A stretch of DNA of 64,000 bases from an uncultured Albidovulum sp. (lineage in GTDB: Bacteria; Pseudomonadota; Alphaproteobacteria; Rhodobacterales; Rhodobacteraceae). The notes beneath the pieces are model-generated. The model worked only from the letters and a program-made list of their open reading frames with translations, had not been told where the DNA came from and did not search any database. A program made the position numbers and the translations under genes. The stretch's first letter is position 1. Each line of letters begins with the position of its first letter. Shown piece by piece: positions 1 through 9,900 of the stretch. Location of the stretch: the NCBI GenBank assembly GCA_913064775.1, contig CAJYAD010000007.1:1-64000 (forward strand). The letters run 5' to 3'.

Positions 1-110
1 AAGATCCTCGCCCACCTCCGAGCCATAATCACCGCGATTTTGGCCGCCGTCCTGGCCGCGCTCAGCGCCGGAAACCACCGTCATCACACCGACTTCGTCG
101 CCTGATGCCG
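1..110. other. Left-edge segment, unassigned
   Basis: No gene can be assigned here with confidence. One + strand frame is open from the edge and stops with TGA near base 105, with mostly G or C third positions and an alanine/leucine-rich stretch followed by a His-rich tail. A minus-strand frame starting near base 84 is also open to the edge but has weaker codon bias. Either could be the end of a neighbouring gene, and the visible piece is too short to decide. Confidence 0.3.
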
Positions 111-139
111 TTGTTCAGAGCGGACTAATTAAGTATTTC
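111..139 (+). promoter_or_regulatory. Candidate sigma-70-type promoter for the PAS gene and tsaE-add operon
   Basis: TTGTTC at 111-116 and TATTTC at 134-139 are separated by 17 bases, in a locally AT-rich stretch about 50 bases before the ATG at 187. The match to TTGACA/TATAAT is moderate, and no start site has been measured. Confidence 0.3.
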
Positions 140-186
140 GCTTTCAGGTTTAGTTAGGCGGGGAAATCGTCTCGGGGGGGAATACA

Positions 187-1821
187 ATGGATCTCGGCTG
201 GGAACCGATCGACTGGGTCCATGTTCTTGTGATCGTTGGTTCCGCGACTGCTGCGGCTTTCCTGGCGATTTCCGCGCTGGCGCTGCCTTCGGGCAAACCT
301 CGGGACAAGCCTTCGAACGGTCTGTTTTCCGACCAGACGGATGGGACCATTTTCCTGTTCGACGGTCATGATCTTGTCGATGCAAGCGCGGATGCAAGGG
401 CGCTTCTGGCCACCTTCTCCGAAGGCCAGGACAGCTGGTCGCGCTTTCTGTCCTATGTGCTGCCGCGCTTTCCAGAATTCGAGGACCGGATCACCCAGAT
501 CGAGGACCTGGGCCGGTTCAACCTGGTCGCCGAAGGGTCTCGGCCGCTGACGCTGTGCGCGCAATGGCGCGGCGGGCTGGTTCAGATCCGGCTGACCGAC
601 CCCTCTTGCGAACAGCAGGACGGCGCCGCGGACCCGATCAGCTTGCGCGCGCTGGAGGAAGAGCTGGAAGATCTGCGCGCGACAATGAACCAGTCGCCCT
701 TTCTGGTATGGCGCGAGACCGCCGAAGGCGCCGTCGTTTGGGCCAACCGCAGCTATCTGGCCCATGCGGGTGCCCAGCATGACGACGATCCGGGCTGGCC
801 GCTGCCGAAGTTGTTCACGCAGCTCGACCTGCCGGATCTGGCGAAAGGCCCGGCCATGGCGCGGCGCGCCTCGGTCACGCTGCCGGGCCGCAAGGAACTG
901 CTGTGGTTCGATTGCCATGCCATCGGCACTGCGACCGGACGGATGGTGATCGCCCTGCCCGCCGATGCGGCAGTGGAAGCGGAATCGAGCCTGCGCAGCT
1001 TTATCCAGACGCTGACCAAGACCTTCGCGCATCTGACCATTGGCCTGGCGATCTTCAACCGGCAGCGGCAGCTGGCCCTGTTCAGCCCGGCCCTGATCGA
1101 GCTGACGCAGCTAAGCCCCGAATTCCTGTCGGCCCGCCCGACGCTGCCGGCCTTTCTGGATGCGATGCGCGAAAAGCGCACCATCCCCGAGCCGAAGGAT
1201 TACAAGACCTGGCGCACCCAGATGGCCGCGCTGGAAAAGGCCGCCACCTCTGGCCAGTACAAGGAAACCTGGACCCTGCCATCGGGCCTGACCTTCCGGG
1301 TCACCGGCCGGCCGCATCCCGACGGGGCGGTGGCGTTCCTGTTTGAGGATATCAGCGCCGAAATGTCCCTGACCCGCAGCTTCCGCACCGATCTGGAGCT
1401 GAGCCAGGCGGTGCTCGACACGCTGGAAGAGGCGATCGCGGTGTTTTCGCCGGCCGGAGAGATGGTCGCCTCGAACACCGCCTATGGCGATCTGTGGCAA
1501 AGCGACGAAGATCAGCGCCCGCTCTCCAGCGGATTTCTGGGGGCGCTGGCGCTTTGGCAATCGCGCTGCGCCCCCAGCCCGATCTGGGCCAGATTGCGGC
1601 TGTTCGTCAGCTCGATGGAGGCGCGCGAATGCTGGTTCGCCGAAGTGCGGCTTAGCGATGGCCGGGCGTTGCGCTGCCGCTTCTCGCCGCTGGCGGGCGG
1701 CGCGACGATGGTGCAGTTCGGCCTGCCCGCCGCCGATGGGCTGCTGGAACCGACGTCGGCCGCGGCACAGAAATCCCCTGCCCCCGCCACCACCACTGCG
1801 AAACGCAAGCGCCGCGCCTGA
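187..1821 (+). CDS. Membrane-anchored PAS-domain protein without a kinase domain
   Basis: 544 residues. One hydrophobic helix at about residues 10-34 anchors the protein. After it come several PAS-like segments: around 55-110, around 170-260 (with the WANRSYLAHAG motif), around 280-390 (ending in the PAC-like FLFEDISAEMS), and around 400-500 (LDTLEEAIAVFSPAGEMV). The tail is Ala/Pro/Lys-rich and low-complexity. No HisKA, HATPase, GGDEF or EAL motif follows, so it resembles a DivL/CckA-like sensor front end that has lost or never had the catalytic part. It lies 44 bases before tsaE and may be co-transcribed with it. A signalling or scaffold role is inferred from domain type only. The ligand and partner cannot be told from sequence. 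Confidence 0.85.
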   Translation: MDLGWEPIDWVHVLVIVGSATAAAFLAISALALPSGKPRDKPSNGLFSDQTDGTIFLFDGHDLVDASADARALLATFSEGQDSWSRFLSYVLPRFPEFEDRITQIEDLGRFNLVAEGSRPLTLCAQWRGGLVQIRLTDPSCEQQDGAADPISLRALEEELEDLRATMNQSPFLVWRETAEGAVVWANRSYLAHAGAQHDDDPGWPLPKLFTQLDLPDLAKGPAMARRASVTLPGRKELLWFDCHAIGTATGRMVIALPADAAVEAESSLRSFIQTLTKTFAHLTIGLAIFNRQRQLALFSPALIELTQLSPEFLSARPTLPAFLDAMREKRTIPEPKDYKTWRTQMAALEKAATSGQYKETWTLPSGLTFRVTGRPHPDGAVAFLFEDISAEMSLTRSFRTDLELSQAVLDTLEEAIAVFSPAGEMVASNTAYGDLWQSDEDQRPLSSGFLGALALWQSRCAPSPIWARLRLFVSSMEARECWFAEVRLSDGRALRCRFSPLAGGATMVQFGLPAADGLLEPTSAAAQKSPAPATTTAKRKRRA

Positions 1822-1865
1822 TCGCGCTTGCAGGTGCCCCGTGGCAGGGTAAGAGTGGGGCGGAA

Positions 1866-2345
1866 ATGTCCTGTTCCGCGCATCTGACCCTGCCTTCGCC
1901 CGAGGCCACCGCCAATCTCGCCCGCCGCCTTGGCACTCTGCTGAGCGCGGGCGATGTCATTCTGCTGGATGGCCCGATCGGCGCCGGCAAGACCCATTTC
2001 GCCCGCGCCCTGATCCAGTCCCGGCTGGCGGTGCCGGAAGACGTGCCCTCGCCCACCTTCACCCTGGTTCAGACCTATGAGGCCGCCGATGGCACCGAGA
2101 TCTGGCATGCCGATCTGTATCGGCTGACCGATCCGGCGGAGCTGTTCGAACTGGGCCTCGACGCGGCCTTCGACAATGCCATCTGCCTGATCGAATGGCC
2201 CGACCGTCTGGGGCCCGAGGCGCCGCCCGACGCGCTGCGCCTGACCCTGGCCCAGGGCCCGCAGGAGACTTCGCGCCTCCTGAAGATCACCGGATCCGAC
2301 CGCTGGGCCGCGCATCTTGTCGGGTTGGGGGAAGCCGATGCCTGA
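1866..2345 (+). CDS. tsaE: tRNA threonylcarbamoyladenosine biosynthesis ATPase TsaE
   Basis: 159 residues. TsaE is the small ATPase that, with TsaD and TsaB, transfers the threonylcarbamoyl group to A37 of ANN-decoding tRNAs. The Walker A motif GPIGAGKTH lies near residues 36-44. It is followed by the family blocks SPTFTLVQTY and WHADLYRL and the IEWPDRLG segment. Length is normal for the family. The stop overlaps the ATG of amgK by 8 bases (atgcctga), so translation of the two is probably coupled. The same tsaE-kinase pair is common in alphaproteobacteria. Confidence 0.95.
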   Translation: MSCSAHLTLPSPEATANLARRLGTLLSAGDVILLDGPIGAGKTHFARALIQSRLAVPEDVPSPTFTLVQTYEAADGTEIWHADLYRLTDPAELFELGLDAAFDNAICLIEWPDRLGPEAPPDALRLTLAQGPQETSRLLKITGSDRWAAHLVGLGEADA

Positions 2346-3330
2346 TCGCGACCATCTGGCCGCCGATTTCGCCGCCCGCGCGGGCTGGGGCGCGGCGCGC
2401 AGGCTGCCGCTGGCGGGCGATGCCTCGGCCCGGCGCTATGTCCGGCTGGTGGCGGCATCCGGCGCGACCTCGGTGCTGATGGACGCGCCCCCCGGTCTGG
2501 TCGAGCCGGTCGCGGATTTCACCCGCGTCGCCCGGCATCTGCGCAATCTCGGCCTGTCCGCGCCCGAGGTTCTGGCCGAAGATCCCGCCCAGGGGTTCCT
2601 TCTGCTCGAGGATCTTGGTGACGCCCTCTTCGCCCGGCGGCTAGAGGCCGATCCCGACCTCGAAGCCCCTCTCTACACCGCCGCGACCGATGTGCTGGTG
2701 CATCTGAACACAGTTCCGCCGCTGGAGGGATTGCCGGTCTACGACATCGCGGTGATGGCCGATTATGTCTCGGTCCTGCCGGAACATTATGCCGGGGGTG
2801 ATGCGGCGCCGCTGGTCGCCGCGATGCGCGACGCGCTGACGCGGCTGGTGCCCGACACCGAGGCGATGATCCTGCGCGATTATCACGCCGAGAACCTGCT
2901 GTGGCTGCCGGACCGGACGGGCCTCGCATGCGTCGGGCTGCTCGACTTCCAGCTCGCCATGCGCTGCCACCCGGCCTATGATCTGGTCTCGCTCCTGCAG
3001 GATGCGCGCCGCGACGTCGCTCCCGCAGTCGAGGCCGCGATGGTCGCCCGCTTTGCTGCCGCCACCGGCGCCGACCCCGGGGCCTTCGCCGCCACCTATG
3101 CCGCGCTGGGCGCCCAGCGCAATCTACGCATCATCGGCCTTTTCGCCCGGCTTGCACGCGAGGCCGGCAAGACCCGCTACCTTGCCATGATCCCCCGCGT
3201 CTGGGCGCTGGCCCAGCGCTGCCTTTCCCATCCGGAACTGGCCGATTTGGCTGAAATAGTGACAAAATCGACCCCCGCGCCCGCCGCCGACCACCTGCAA
3301 GCCCTGGCCGTGCCATGCCCCGGTCAGTGA
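2338..3330 (+). CDS. amgK: Anomeric N-acetylmuramate/N-acetylglucosamine kinase AmgK (aminoglycoside phosphotransferase fold)
   Basis: 330 residues from the ATG at 2338, which overlaps the tsaE stop. A further ATG 21 bases upstream is in frame but lies deeper inside tsaE. The protein has the aminoglycoside-phosphotransferase fold. The catalytic loop reads RDYHAENLLWL and the metal-binding segment is GLLDFQLAMRCHPAYDLVSLLQDARRDV, both typical of AmgK. AmgK phosphorylates the anomeric carbon of MurNAc or GlcNAc, feeding UDP-MurNAc synthesis and bypassing de novo steps sensitive to fosfomycin. The next gene encodes MurU, the uridylyltransferase of the same route, which strongly supports the call. 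Substrate preference is inferred from family and neighbour. Confidence 0.88.
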   Translation: MPDRDHLAADFAARAGWGAARRLPLAGDASARRYVRLVAASGATSVLMDAPPGLVEPVADFTRVARHLRNLGLSAPEVLAEDPAQGFLLLEDLGDALFARRLEADPDLEAPLYTAATDVLVHLNTVPPLEGLPVYDIAVMADYVSVLPEHYAGGDAAPLVAAMRDALTRLVPDTEAMILRDYHAENLLWLPDRTGLACVGLLDFQLAMRCHPAYDLVSLLQDARRDVAPAVEAAMVARFAAATGADPGAFAATYAALGAQRNLRIIGLFARLAREAGKTRYLAMIPRVWALAQRCLSHPELADLAEIVTKSTPAPAADHLQALAVPCPGQ

Positions 3331-4001
3331 TGCTGTTCGCCGCCGGGCGCGGCACCAGAATGGGGGCGCTGACCCGGACCCGACCGAAGCCGCTGGTAAA
3401 GGTCGCGGGGCGGGCGCTTCTGGACCATGCGCTGGCGCAGGTCGATGCGGCGGGGGCGGATCGGATCGTGGTGAACACCCATTATCTGGCCGATCAGATC
3501 CGCGACCATCTGCGCGACCGCCCCGCTATCCGCCTCTCGCATGAAGAGACCTTGCTGGAAACCGGCGGCGGGCTGCGCGCTGCGCTGCCGCTCTTGGGCG
3601 CGGACCCGGTGGTCACGCTCAACACCGATGCGGTCTGGACCTGCGCCAACCCGATCGCCCAGCTGCGCGCCGCCTGGGATCCCACCCGGATGGAGGCCCT
3701 GCTGCTGCTGATCGACCCCACCCGGGCGCATGGCCACGCGGGCACCGGCGATTTCCTGATCGACCCTCAGGGCAGGCTGACGCGCGGGCCCGGCCTGATC
3801 TATTCCGGCGTCCAGATCACCCGCACCGAGGGGCTGCATCAGATCGACGAAAGCGTCTTCTCGATGAATGTCCTGTGGAACCGGATGCTACGTGAGGGCC
3901 GGCTTTTTGGCCTGATTCATGACGGTTCGTGGGGCGATGTCGGCCATCCCGAGGGCATCGCCACCGCCGAAGCCCTGCTGCGAGAGGCCCGCGATGTTTG
4001 A
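3315..4001 (+). CDS. murU: N-acetylmuramate alpha-1-phosphate uridylyltransferase MurU
   Basis: 228 residues, a single nucleotidyltransferase domain. The N-terminus carries FAAGRGTRMGALTRTRPKPL, the nucleotide-binding signature of sugar-1-phosphate uridylyl/guanylyltransferases. NTDAVW near residues 98-103 supplies the metal-binding aspartate, and GGGLRAALP is also present. MurU makes UDP-MurNAc from MurNAc-1-phosphate, the product of AmgK. The start overlaps amgK by 16 bases and the stop overlaps addB by 8, so it lies inside a tightly coupled operon. There is no C-terminal left-handed beta-helix, which separates it from GlmU and GalU-type enzymes. Confidence 0.9.
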   Translation: MPRSVMLFAAGRGTRMGALTRTRPKPLVKVAGRALLDHALAQVDAAGADRIVVNTHYLADQIRDHLRDRPAIRLSHEETLLETGGGLRAALPLLGADPVVTLNTDAVWTCANPIAQLRAAWDPTRMEALLLLIDPTRAHGHAGTGDFLIDPQGRLTRGPGLIYSGVQITRTEGLHQIDESVFSMNVLWNRMLREGRLFGLIHDGSWGDVGHPEGIATAEALLREARDV

Positions 4002-6924
4002 GCCCTCGGAAAGCCCGCGCGTCTTCGGCGTGCCCCCGGGCGCCGATTTCGCCCGCGCGCTGGTTGTGGGCCTGCGCCACCGGATGCAGGGCCAGCCGCC
4101 CGAGGCCATGGCAAGGGTGCAGATCTACCTTAACACCCGGCGGATGCAGCGCCGCGTGCAGGACATCTTTGCCGAAGAGGGCGCGCTGCTGCTGCCGCGC
4201 CTGCATCTGGTCACCGATCTGGCGCAGGACATGCCGCTGCCCGGCCTGCCCACCCCGGTGCCGGCGCTGCGCCGCCGGCTGGAACTGGTGCAACTGGTCT
4301 CGGAACTGCTGGCCCAGGCGCCCGATCTGGCGCCGCGCGCCGCGATCTACGATCTGGCCGACAGCCTCGCCGGTCTGATGGAGGAAATGCAGGGCGAGGG
4401 CGTCGGACCAGAGGCCTTCGATCGGCTCGATCTGGCCGAACACGCCCGGCATTGGGATCGTGCCCTGCGTTTCCTGCGCATCGTCACCCGCTTTCTGGAC
4501 GAAGACGCCCCCCCCGATGCCGAGGCCCTGCGCCGCCGGGTGGCCAAGCGCCTGACCGATCGCTGGCTCGGCACGCCGCCGGATCATCCCGTGCTGGTCG
4601 CGGGTTCGACCGGATCGCGGGGCACGACAGCGCTGTTCATGCGCGCGGTGGCGTCGCTGCCGCAGGGCGCACTGGTGCTGCCAGGGTTCGATTTCGACCT
4701 GCCCGCGCCGGTCTGGGCCGGCCTTCAGGACGCGACCACCGGCGAAGACCACCCCCAATACCGCTTCCGCCGGTTGATGGAGTATATCGGCTTTTCCGCT
4801 GAAACAGTGACGAATTGGACCACCGAGGCAGCCCCCGATCCGGCGCGCAACCGGCTGATTTCGCTGTCCCTGCGGCCCGCGCCCGTCACCGACCAATGGA
4901 TGAGCGAAGGGCGCGCGCTGCACGGGTTGGAGGCGGCCTGCGCCGGCATGACCCTGATCGAGGCCCCCGGCCCGCGCGCCGAGGCGCTTTCCATCGCGCT
5001 GTGCCTGCGCGAGGCTGCCGAACAGGGCCGCCGTGCCTGCCTGATCAGCCCCGACCGGATCCTGACGCGGCAGGTCACCGCCGCGCTTGGCCGCTGGGCG
5101 ATCCTGCCCGACGACAGCGCGGGCCGACCCCTGGGCCTTAGCCCGCCGGGGCGACTTTTGCGCCATGTCGCGTCGCTTTTCGGGCGGCGGCTGACGGCTG
5201 AACAGCTGCTGATCTTGCTGAAACACCCGCTGACCCACAGCGGCGGCGCGCGCGGCGCGCATCTTCTGCATACCCGCGAGTTGGAGCTTCACCTGCGCCG
5301 CCACGGCCCGGTCTTTCCCCGCCCCGAGGACCTGCAAACATGGGCGGCAAAGCACGAAGCCGCCCGCCCTTGGGCAGATTGGCTTGGCGCGCTGCTGGAA
5401 GGCTGCGATACCGTCGGCCCCCGCCCGCTGGAAGAGCATATCGCCGAGCATCGCCGCATCGCCGAGGCCCTGGCCCAGGGGCCAGAAGGCGCGGGCGCCG
5501 GCACGCTTTGGGATCAAGAGGCCGGCACGGCGGCGCGTGAGACGCTGGACGAATTGGCGCGCGAGGCCGCCTTTGCCGGCACGCTGTCGCCCGCCGATTA
5601 CGCCAATCTCTTTGCCTCGGTCCTGTCCCGGCGCGACGTGCGCGAGGCGGTCGAGGCGCATCCGCTGATTTCCATTCACGGCCCGCGCGAGGCCCGCGAG
5701 TTGGGCGCAGACCTTGTGATTCTGGGCGGTCTGAACGACGGAACCTGGCCCGCGCTGCCTACGCCCGACCCTTGGCTGAACCGCCAGATGCGGCTGGATT
5801 CGTCTCTGTTGCTGCCCGAAAGGCAGGTGGGCCTGTCGGCGCATGATTACCAGATTGCGGTGGCCGCGCCGCAGATCGTGCTGACCCGCGCCCTGCGCGA
5901 TGCCGAGGCGCAGACCGTGCCCTCGCGCTGGGTGAACCGGCTGATGAACCTGCTGGGCGGGCTGGATGGCGGACCCGAGGCGCTGGCGCAGATGCGCAGC
6001 CGGGGCGCGCGCTGGCCGGCGCTGGCCGCGGCGATCGAAGCCCCCGCGGCGCAGATCCCGCCCGCCACGCGCCCCGCACCCCGCCCGCCGGTCTCGGCCC
6101 GCCCGCCCGAGCTGCCGGTGACCCGGATCCAGACGCTGATCCGCGATCCCTATGCCGTTTACGCGCGCTACATCTTGCGGCTTCACCCGCTCGATCCGCT
6201 GCGCGCCGGGCCCGATCCGCGGCTGCGGGGCTCGGTCCTGCATCTGATTTTCGAGCGGTTCCGCGCGCTTCAGCCCGGCGAGCCGCTGGCCGAGGCCCGC
6301 GCCCGGCTGCTGGCGATCACCGAAGCGGTGCTGCTGGACGAAATCCCCTGGCCCGCGGCGCGGCGGCTGTGGCGGGCGCGGCTGGACCGGGTGGCGGATT
6401 GGTTCCTGATGCGCGAAATGGGACGCGAAGGCAGCCCGGTTCTGATTGAGAAAAAGGGCTCTGTCACATTGGAAAGCAGCCCATTTCGGCTGACCGCGCG
6501 GCCCGACCGGATCGATCGTCTTCCCGACGGCCAACTGCATCTGCTGGACTACAAGACTGGCACCCCGCCGACGCCGAAACAGCAGCAGAGCTTTGACAAG
6601 CAGCTGCTGCTAGAGGCCGCGATGGCCGAACGCGGCGGCTTTGCCGATCTGGGCCCGGCCGAGGTGGCGTTGATCACCTATATCGGCCTGGGCAGCACCC
6701 CCAAAGAGGTGCAGACCGCGATCACCCCGGAGCTGACCGAAGAGGTCTGGCTGGGGTTGGAGCGGCTGATCGCGCGCTATCAGCGTCGCGACACCGGCTA
6801 TGCGGCGCGCCGGGCGATGTTCAAGGACGATTTCGCCGGCGATTACGACCATCTGGCGCGCTTTGGCGAATGGGATCTGAGCGACCGCGCGGTTCCCGAG
6901 GATGTCGGGGAGGGCGGGGCATGA
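3994..6924 (+). CDS. addB: Double-strand break repair protein AddB
   Basis: 976 residues from ATG 3994, chosen because it overlaps the murU stop by 8 bases; the longer frame from 3919 begins inside murU with unlikely codons. AddB is the partner of AddA in the alphaproteobacterial helicase-nuclease that resects DNA double-strand ends. The central helicase-like part is inactive in the family. The C-terminal RecB-type nuclease motif is visible as DRIDRLPDGQLHLLDYKTG, with the downstream QLLLEAAM segment. Length fits the family. It overlaps addA by 4 bases (ATGA). Confidence 0.94.
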   Translation: MFEPSESPRVFGVPPGADFARALVVGLRHRMQGQPPEAMARVQIYLNTRRMQRRVQDIFAEEGALLLPRLHLVTDLAQDMPLPGLPTPVPALRRRLELVQLVSELLAQAPDLAPRAAIYDLADSLAGLMEEMQGEGVGPEAFDRLDLAEHARHWDRALRFLRIVTRFLDEDAPPDAEALRRRVAKRLTDRWLGTPPDHPVLVAGSTGSRGTTALFMRAVASLPQGALVLPGFDFDLPAPVWAGLQDATTGEDHPQYRFRRLMEYIGFSAETVTNWTTEAAPDPARNRLISLSLRPAPVTDQWMSEGRALHGLEAACAGMTLIEAPGPRAEALSIALCLREAAEQGRRACLISPDRILTRQVTAALGRWAILPDDSAGRPLGLSPPGRLLRHVASLFGRRLTAEQLLILLKHPLTHSGGARGAHLLHTRELELHLRRHGPVFPRPEDLQTWAAKHEAARPWADWLGALLEGCDTVGPRPLEEHIAEHRRIAEALAQGPEGAGAGTLWDQEAGTAARETLDELAREAAFAGTLSPADYANLFASVLSRRDVREAVEAHPLISIHGPREARELGADLVILGGLNDGTWPALPTPDPWLNRQMRLDSSLLLPERQVGLSAHDYQIAVAAPQIVLTRALRDAEAQTVPSRWVNRLMNLLGGLDGGPEALAQMRSRGARWPALAAAIEAPAAQIPPATRPAPRPPVSARPPELPVTRIQTLIRDPYAVYARYILRLHPLDPLRAGPDPRLRGSVLHLIFERFRALQPGEPLAEARARLLAITEAVLLDEIPWPAARRLWRARLDRVADWFLMREMGREGSPVLIEKKGSVTLESSPFRLTARPDRIDRLPDGQLHLLDYKTGTPPTPKQQQSFDKQLLLEAAMAERGGFADLGPAEVALITYIGLGSTPKEVQTAITPELTEEVWLGLERLIARYQRRDTGYAARRAMFKDDFAGDYDHLARFGEWDLSDRAVPEDVGEGGA

Positions 6925-9900
6925 CGCGCAGCGCGGCCAGCGAACGCCAGGTGCAGGCGGCGGATCCGGGCGCGTCGACCTGGCTGTCGGCGAATGCCGG
7001 GTCGGGCAAGACAAGGGTGCTGACCGACCGGGTGGCGCGGCTTTTGCTGGAGGGGGTGCAGCCGCAGCGCGTGCTGTGCCTGACCTACACCAAGGCCGCC
7101 GCCAGCGAGATGCAGAACCGGCTGTTTCAGCGTCTGGGCGAATGGGCGATGCTGGAAGAGGGGGCGCTGCGGGATGCGCTGACCGATCTGGGCGTCGAAG
7201 GCGTGGTGGATGGCGAGACGCTGGCGCGCGCCCGGCGGCTGTTTGCCCGCGCGATCGAGACGCCGGGCGGGCTGAAGATCCAGACGATCCATGCATTCTG
7301 TGCGTCACTGTTACGGCGGTTTCCGCTGGAAGCCGGGGTGACGCCTGCCTTCGCCGAGATGGACGACCGCCGCGCGGCGATGCTGCGCGACGAGGTGATC
7401 GATACCCTGGCCGAAACCCGGAAAGAGGCGATCGACGGTGTCGCGCGGTTCCTGACGGATGAGGATTTCTCGACGCTCAGCGACGAGGTGCAGCGCCAGC
7501 GCGCAGCCTTCGACCCGCCGCTTTCGCGCGCGGCGGTGTGGGAGATGTTCGCCCTGCCGCCCGGATACGACGCGGGGGCAGTGCTGGCCGAGGTTTTCCT
7601 GGGCGGCGAGGCCGAATGGCTGCCCGAGGTGATCGCGATTCTGGACGCGGGCAGCAAGACCGACGCGGGTGCGGCGGAAAAGCTGCGCGATATGTCTCTG
7701 ACTCAGCCGAATTTGCGCGACCTGTCGATCCTGGAAGAGGTGCTGCTGACCGGGGCCGGGGCCAAGGAACCCTTCACCGCGAAGCTGGGGAAATTCCCGA
7801 CCAAGGCCACGCAGGCCGCGCTTGGGGACGGGATCGGGCGGCTTGAGGATCTGATGCGCCGGATCGAGGACGCGCGCCCCCGCCGGCTGGCGCTGATGGC
7901 GGCGGAACGCACGGCGGCGCTGCATCGTTTTGCGGCCGCCTTCCTGCCGGAATATGAAAGCCGCAAGGCGGCGCTCGGCTGGCTCGATTTCGACGACCTG
8001 ATCCTGAAGACCCGGGCGCTGCTGACCGATCCTTCGGTCGCGCAATGGGTGCTGTTCCGGCTGGATGGCGGGATCGATCACATCCTGATCGACGAGGCGC
8101 AGGACACCAGCCCTGCGCAATGGGAGGTGATCGAGCGTCTGACCCAGGAATTCACCGCCGGCGAGGGCGCGCGCGCGGTGGGGCGGACGATCTTTGTCGT
8201 CGGCGACAAGAAGCAGTCGATCTATTCCTTTCAGGGCGCCGATCTGCGCGCCTTCGACCGGATGCATGATCAGTTCCGCTCTCGGTTGGCGGGGGTGCGG
8301 ATCGCGCTGCAAAGCCTGACGCTGGAATATTCCTTCCGCTCCTCGGACGCGGTGCTGCGGCTGGTCGATCTGACCTTCGATGAACGCCGTGGCGTCGGGC
8401 TGGGCGGAGAGTCCAAGCACCTTGCCTTCCATGAGGCGATGCCCGGGCGGATCGACATCTGGCCTGTGTTAGAGCCTGTTTCCGATCCCGAAGACGGCGA
8501 TTGGACCGATCCGGTCGATCTGGTTTCCAGCCAGCACCATTCCGCGCAGCTGGCCCAGCGCATCGCGGCGGAAATCGCCCGGATGCTGGAGATCCGGGTG
8601 CGGATCCCCTTGGCCAAGGGCGCGCGGCGGCTGGGGGCGGGGGATGTGCTGATCCTGGTGCAGCGACGCGGGCGCCTGTTTCACGAGATCATCCGCGCCT
8701 GCAAGGCCGCGGGCCTGCCGATCGCCGGGGCCGACCGGCTGCGGCTGGGGGCGGAACTGGCGGTGCGCGACATCACCGCGCTGCTGTCCTTTCTGGCCAC
8801 GCCGGAAGACAGCCTGTCGCTGGCCGCCGCCCTGCGCTCGCCGCTGTTCGGCTGGTCGGAGGCGCAGCTTTACGCGCTGGCGCAGGGCCGCGACGGGCCC
8901 TTCCTGTGGGAAGCTTTCCGCAAGCGCAGAGACGAATTTCAGGCAGAGGCGCTGGTGCTGGACGATCTGCGCCGGCAGTCGGATTTCCTGCGGCCTTTTG
9001 AGCTGATCGAGCGGATCCTGACGCGGCATGGCGGGCGCGGGCGGATCCTCGGCCGGTTGGGGGCCGAGGCCGAGGACGGGATCGACGAATTGCTGGGCCA
9101 GGCGCTGGCCTATGAGCGGACGGAAGTGCCCAGCCTGACCGGCTTTCTGGGCTGGCTTGCGGCCGACGATGTCGAGGTGAAGCGCCAGCCCGACAGCGCG
9201 GGCGGGCGCATAAGGGTGATGACGGTGCATGGCGCCAAGGGGCTGGAGGCGCCTCTGGTCATCCTGCCCGACACCGCCGACCGCAACCCGCCGCGATCGG
9301 GCGCGCTGGTCGAACTGGGACAGGGGGCGATGGGCTGGATGACGCCCAGCGCAGAAAGCCCGGCGGTGATCGACGCGGCCCGGCAGGATGCCCGGCGCCG
9401 GCAGGAGGAAGAGAACCAGCGGCTGCTCTATGTTGCGCTGACCCGGGCGGAAAGCTGGCTGATCGTCTGTGCCGCCGGGAAGGCAACCAAGGACAGCGCA
9501 TGGTACCGCATGGTCGAGGCCGGGATGGAACAGGCCGGCGCCACGGTATCAGAGACTGTTTCTGCGGAAATCGGCAAGATCCGGCGCTTCCAGCATGGCG
9601 ACTGGCCAGCGCCGGAACCCGCCGCGCCCGAAGCCTCTGCCCCCCTGGCGGAGGCGGCCCGGATGCCACCCTGGGCAAGCACCCCCGCGCCGGCGGTGGT
9701 GGAAGCCGCGCGCACGCTGTCGCCGTCCGATCTGGGCGGGGCGAAGGCGCTGGCGGGCGAGGGGCTGTCCGAGGAGGAGGCAAAACGGCGCGGGCGGCGG
9801 CTGCACCGGCTGCTGGAGCATCTGCCGGGCCAGCCCGAAGCCGCGCGCGCGGAGTTCGGCCGGGAGCTGCTGGCCGCAGGGTCCGAGCCCGCCGATGACG

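Noticed and set aside
3817-6540. 907-codon open frame opposite addB
   Set aside because: Shadow of addB: high GC leaves the opposite strand open. The protein is Arg/Gln/Pro-rich low complexity without any motif.
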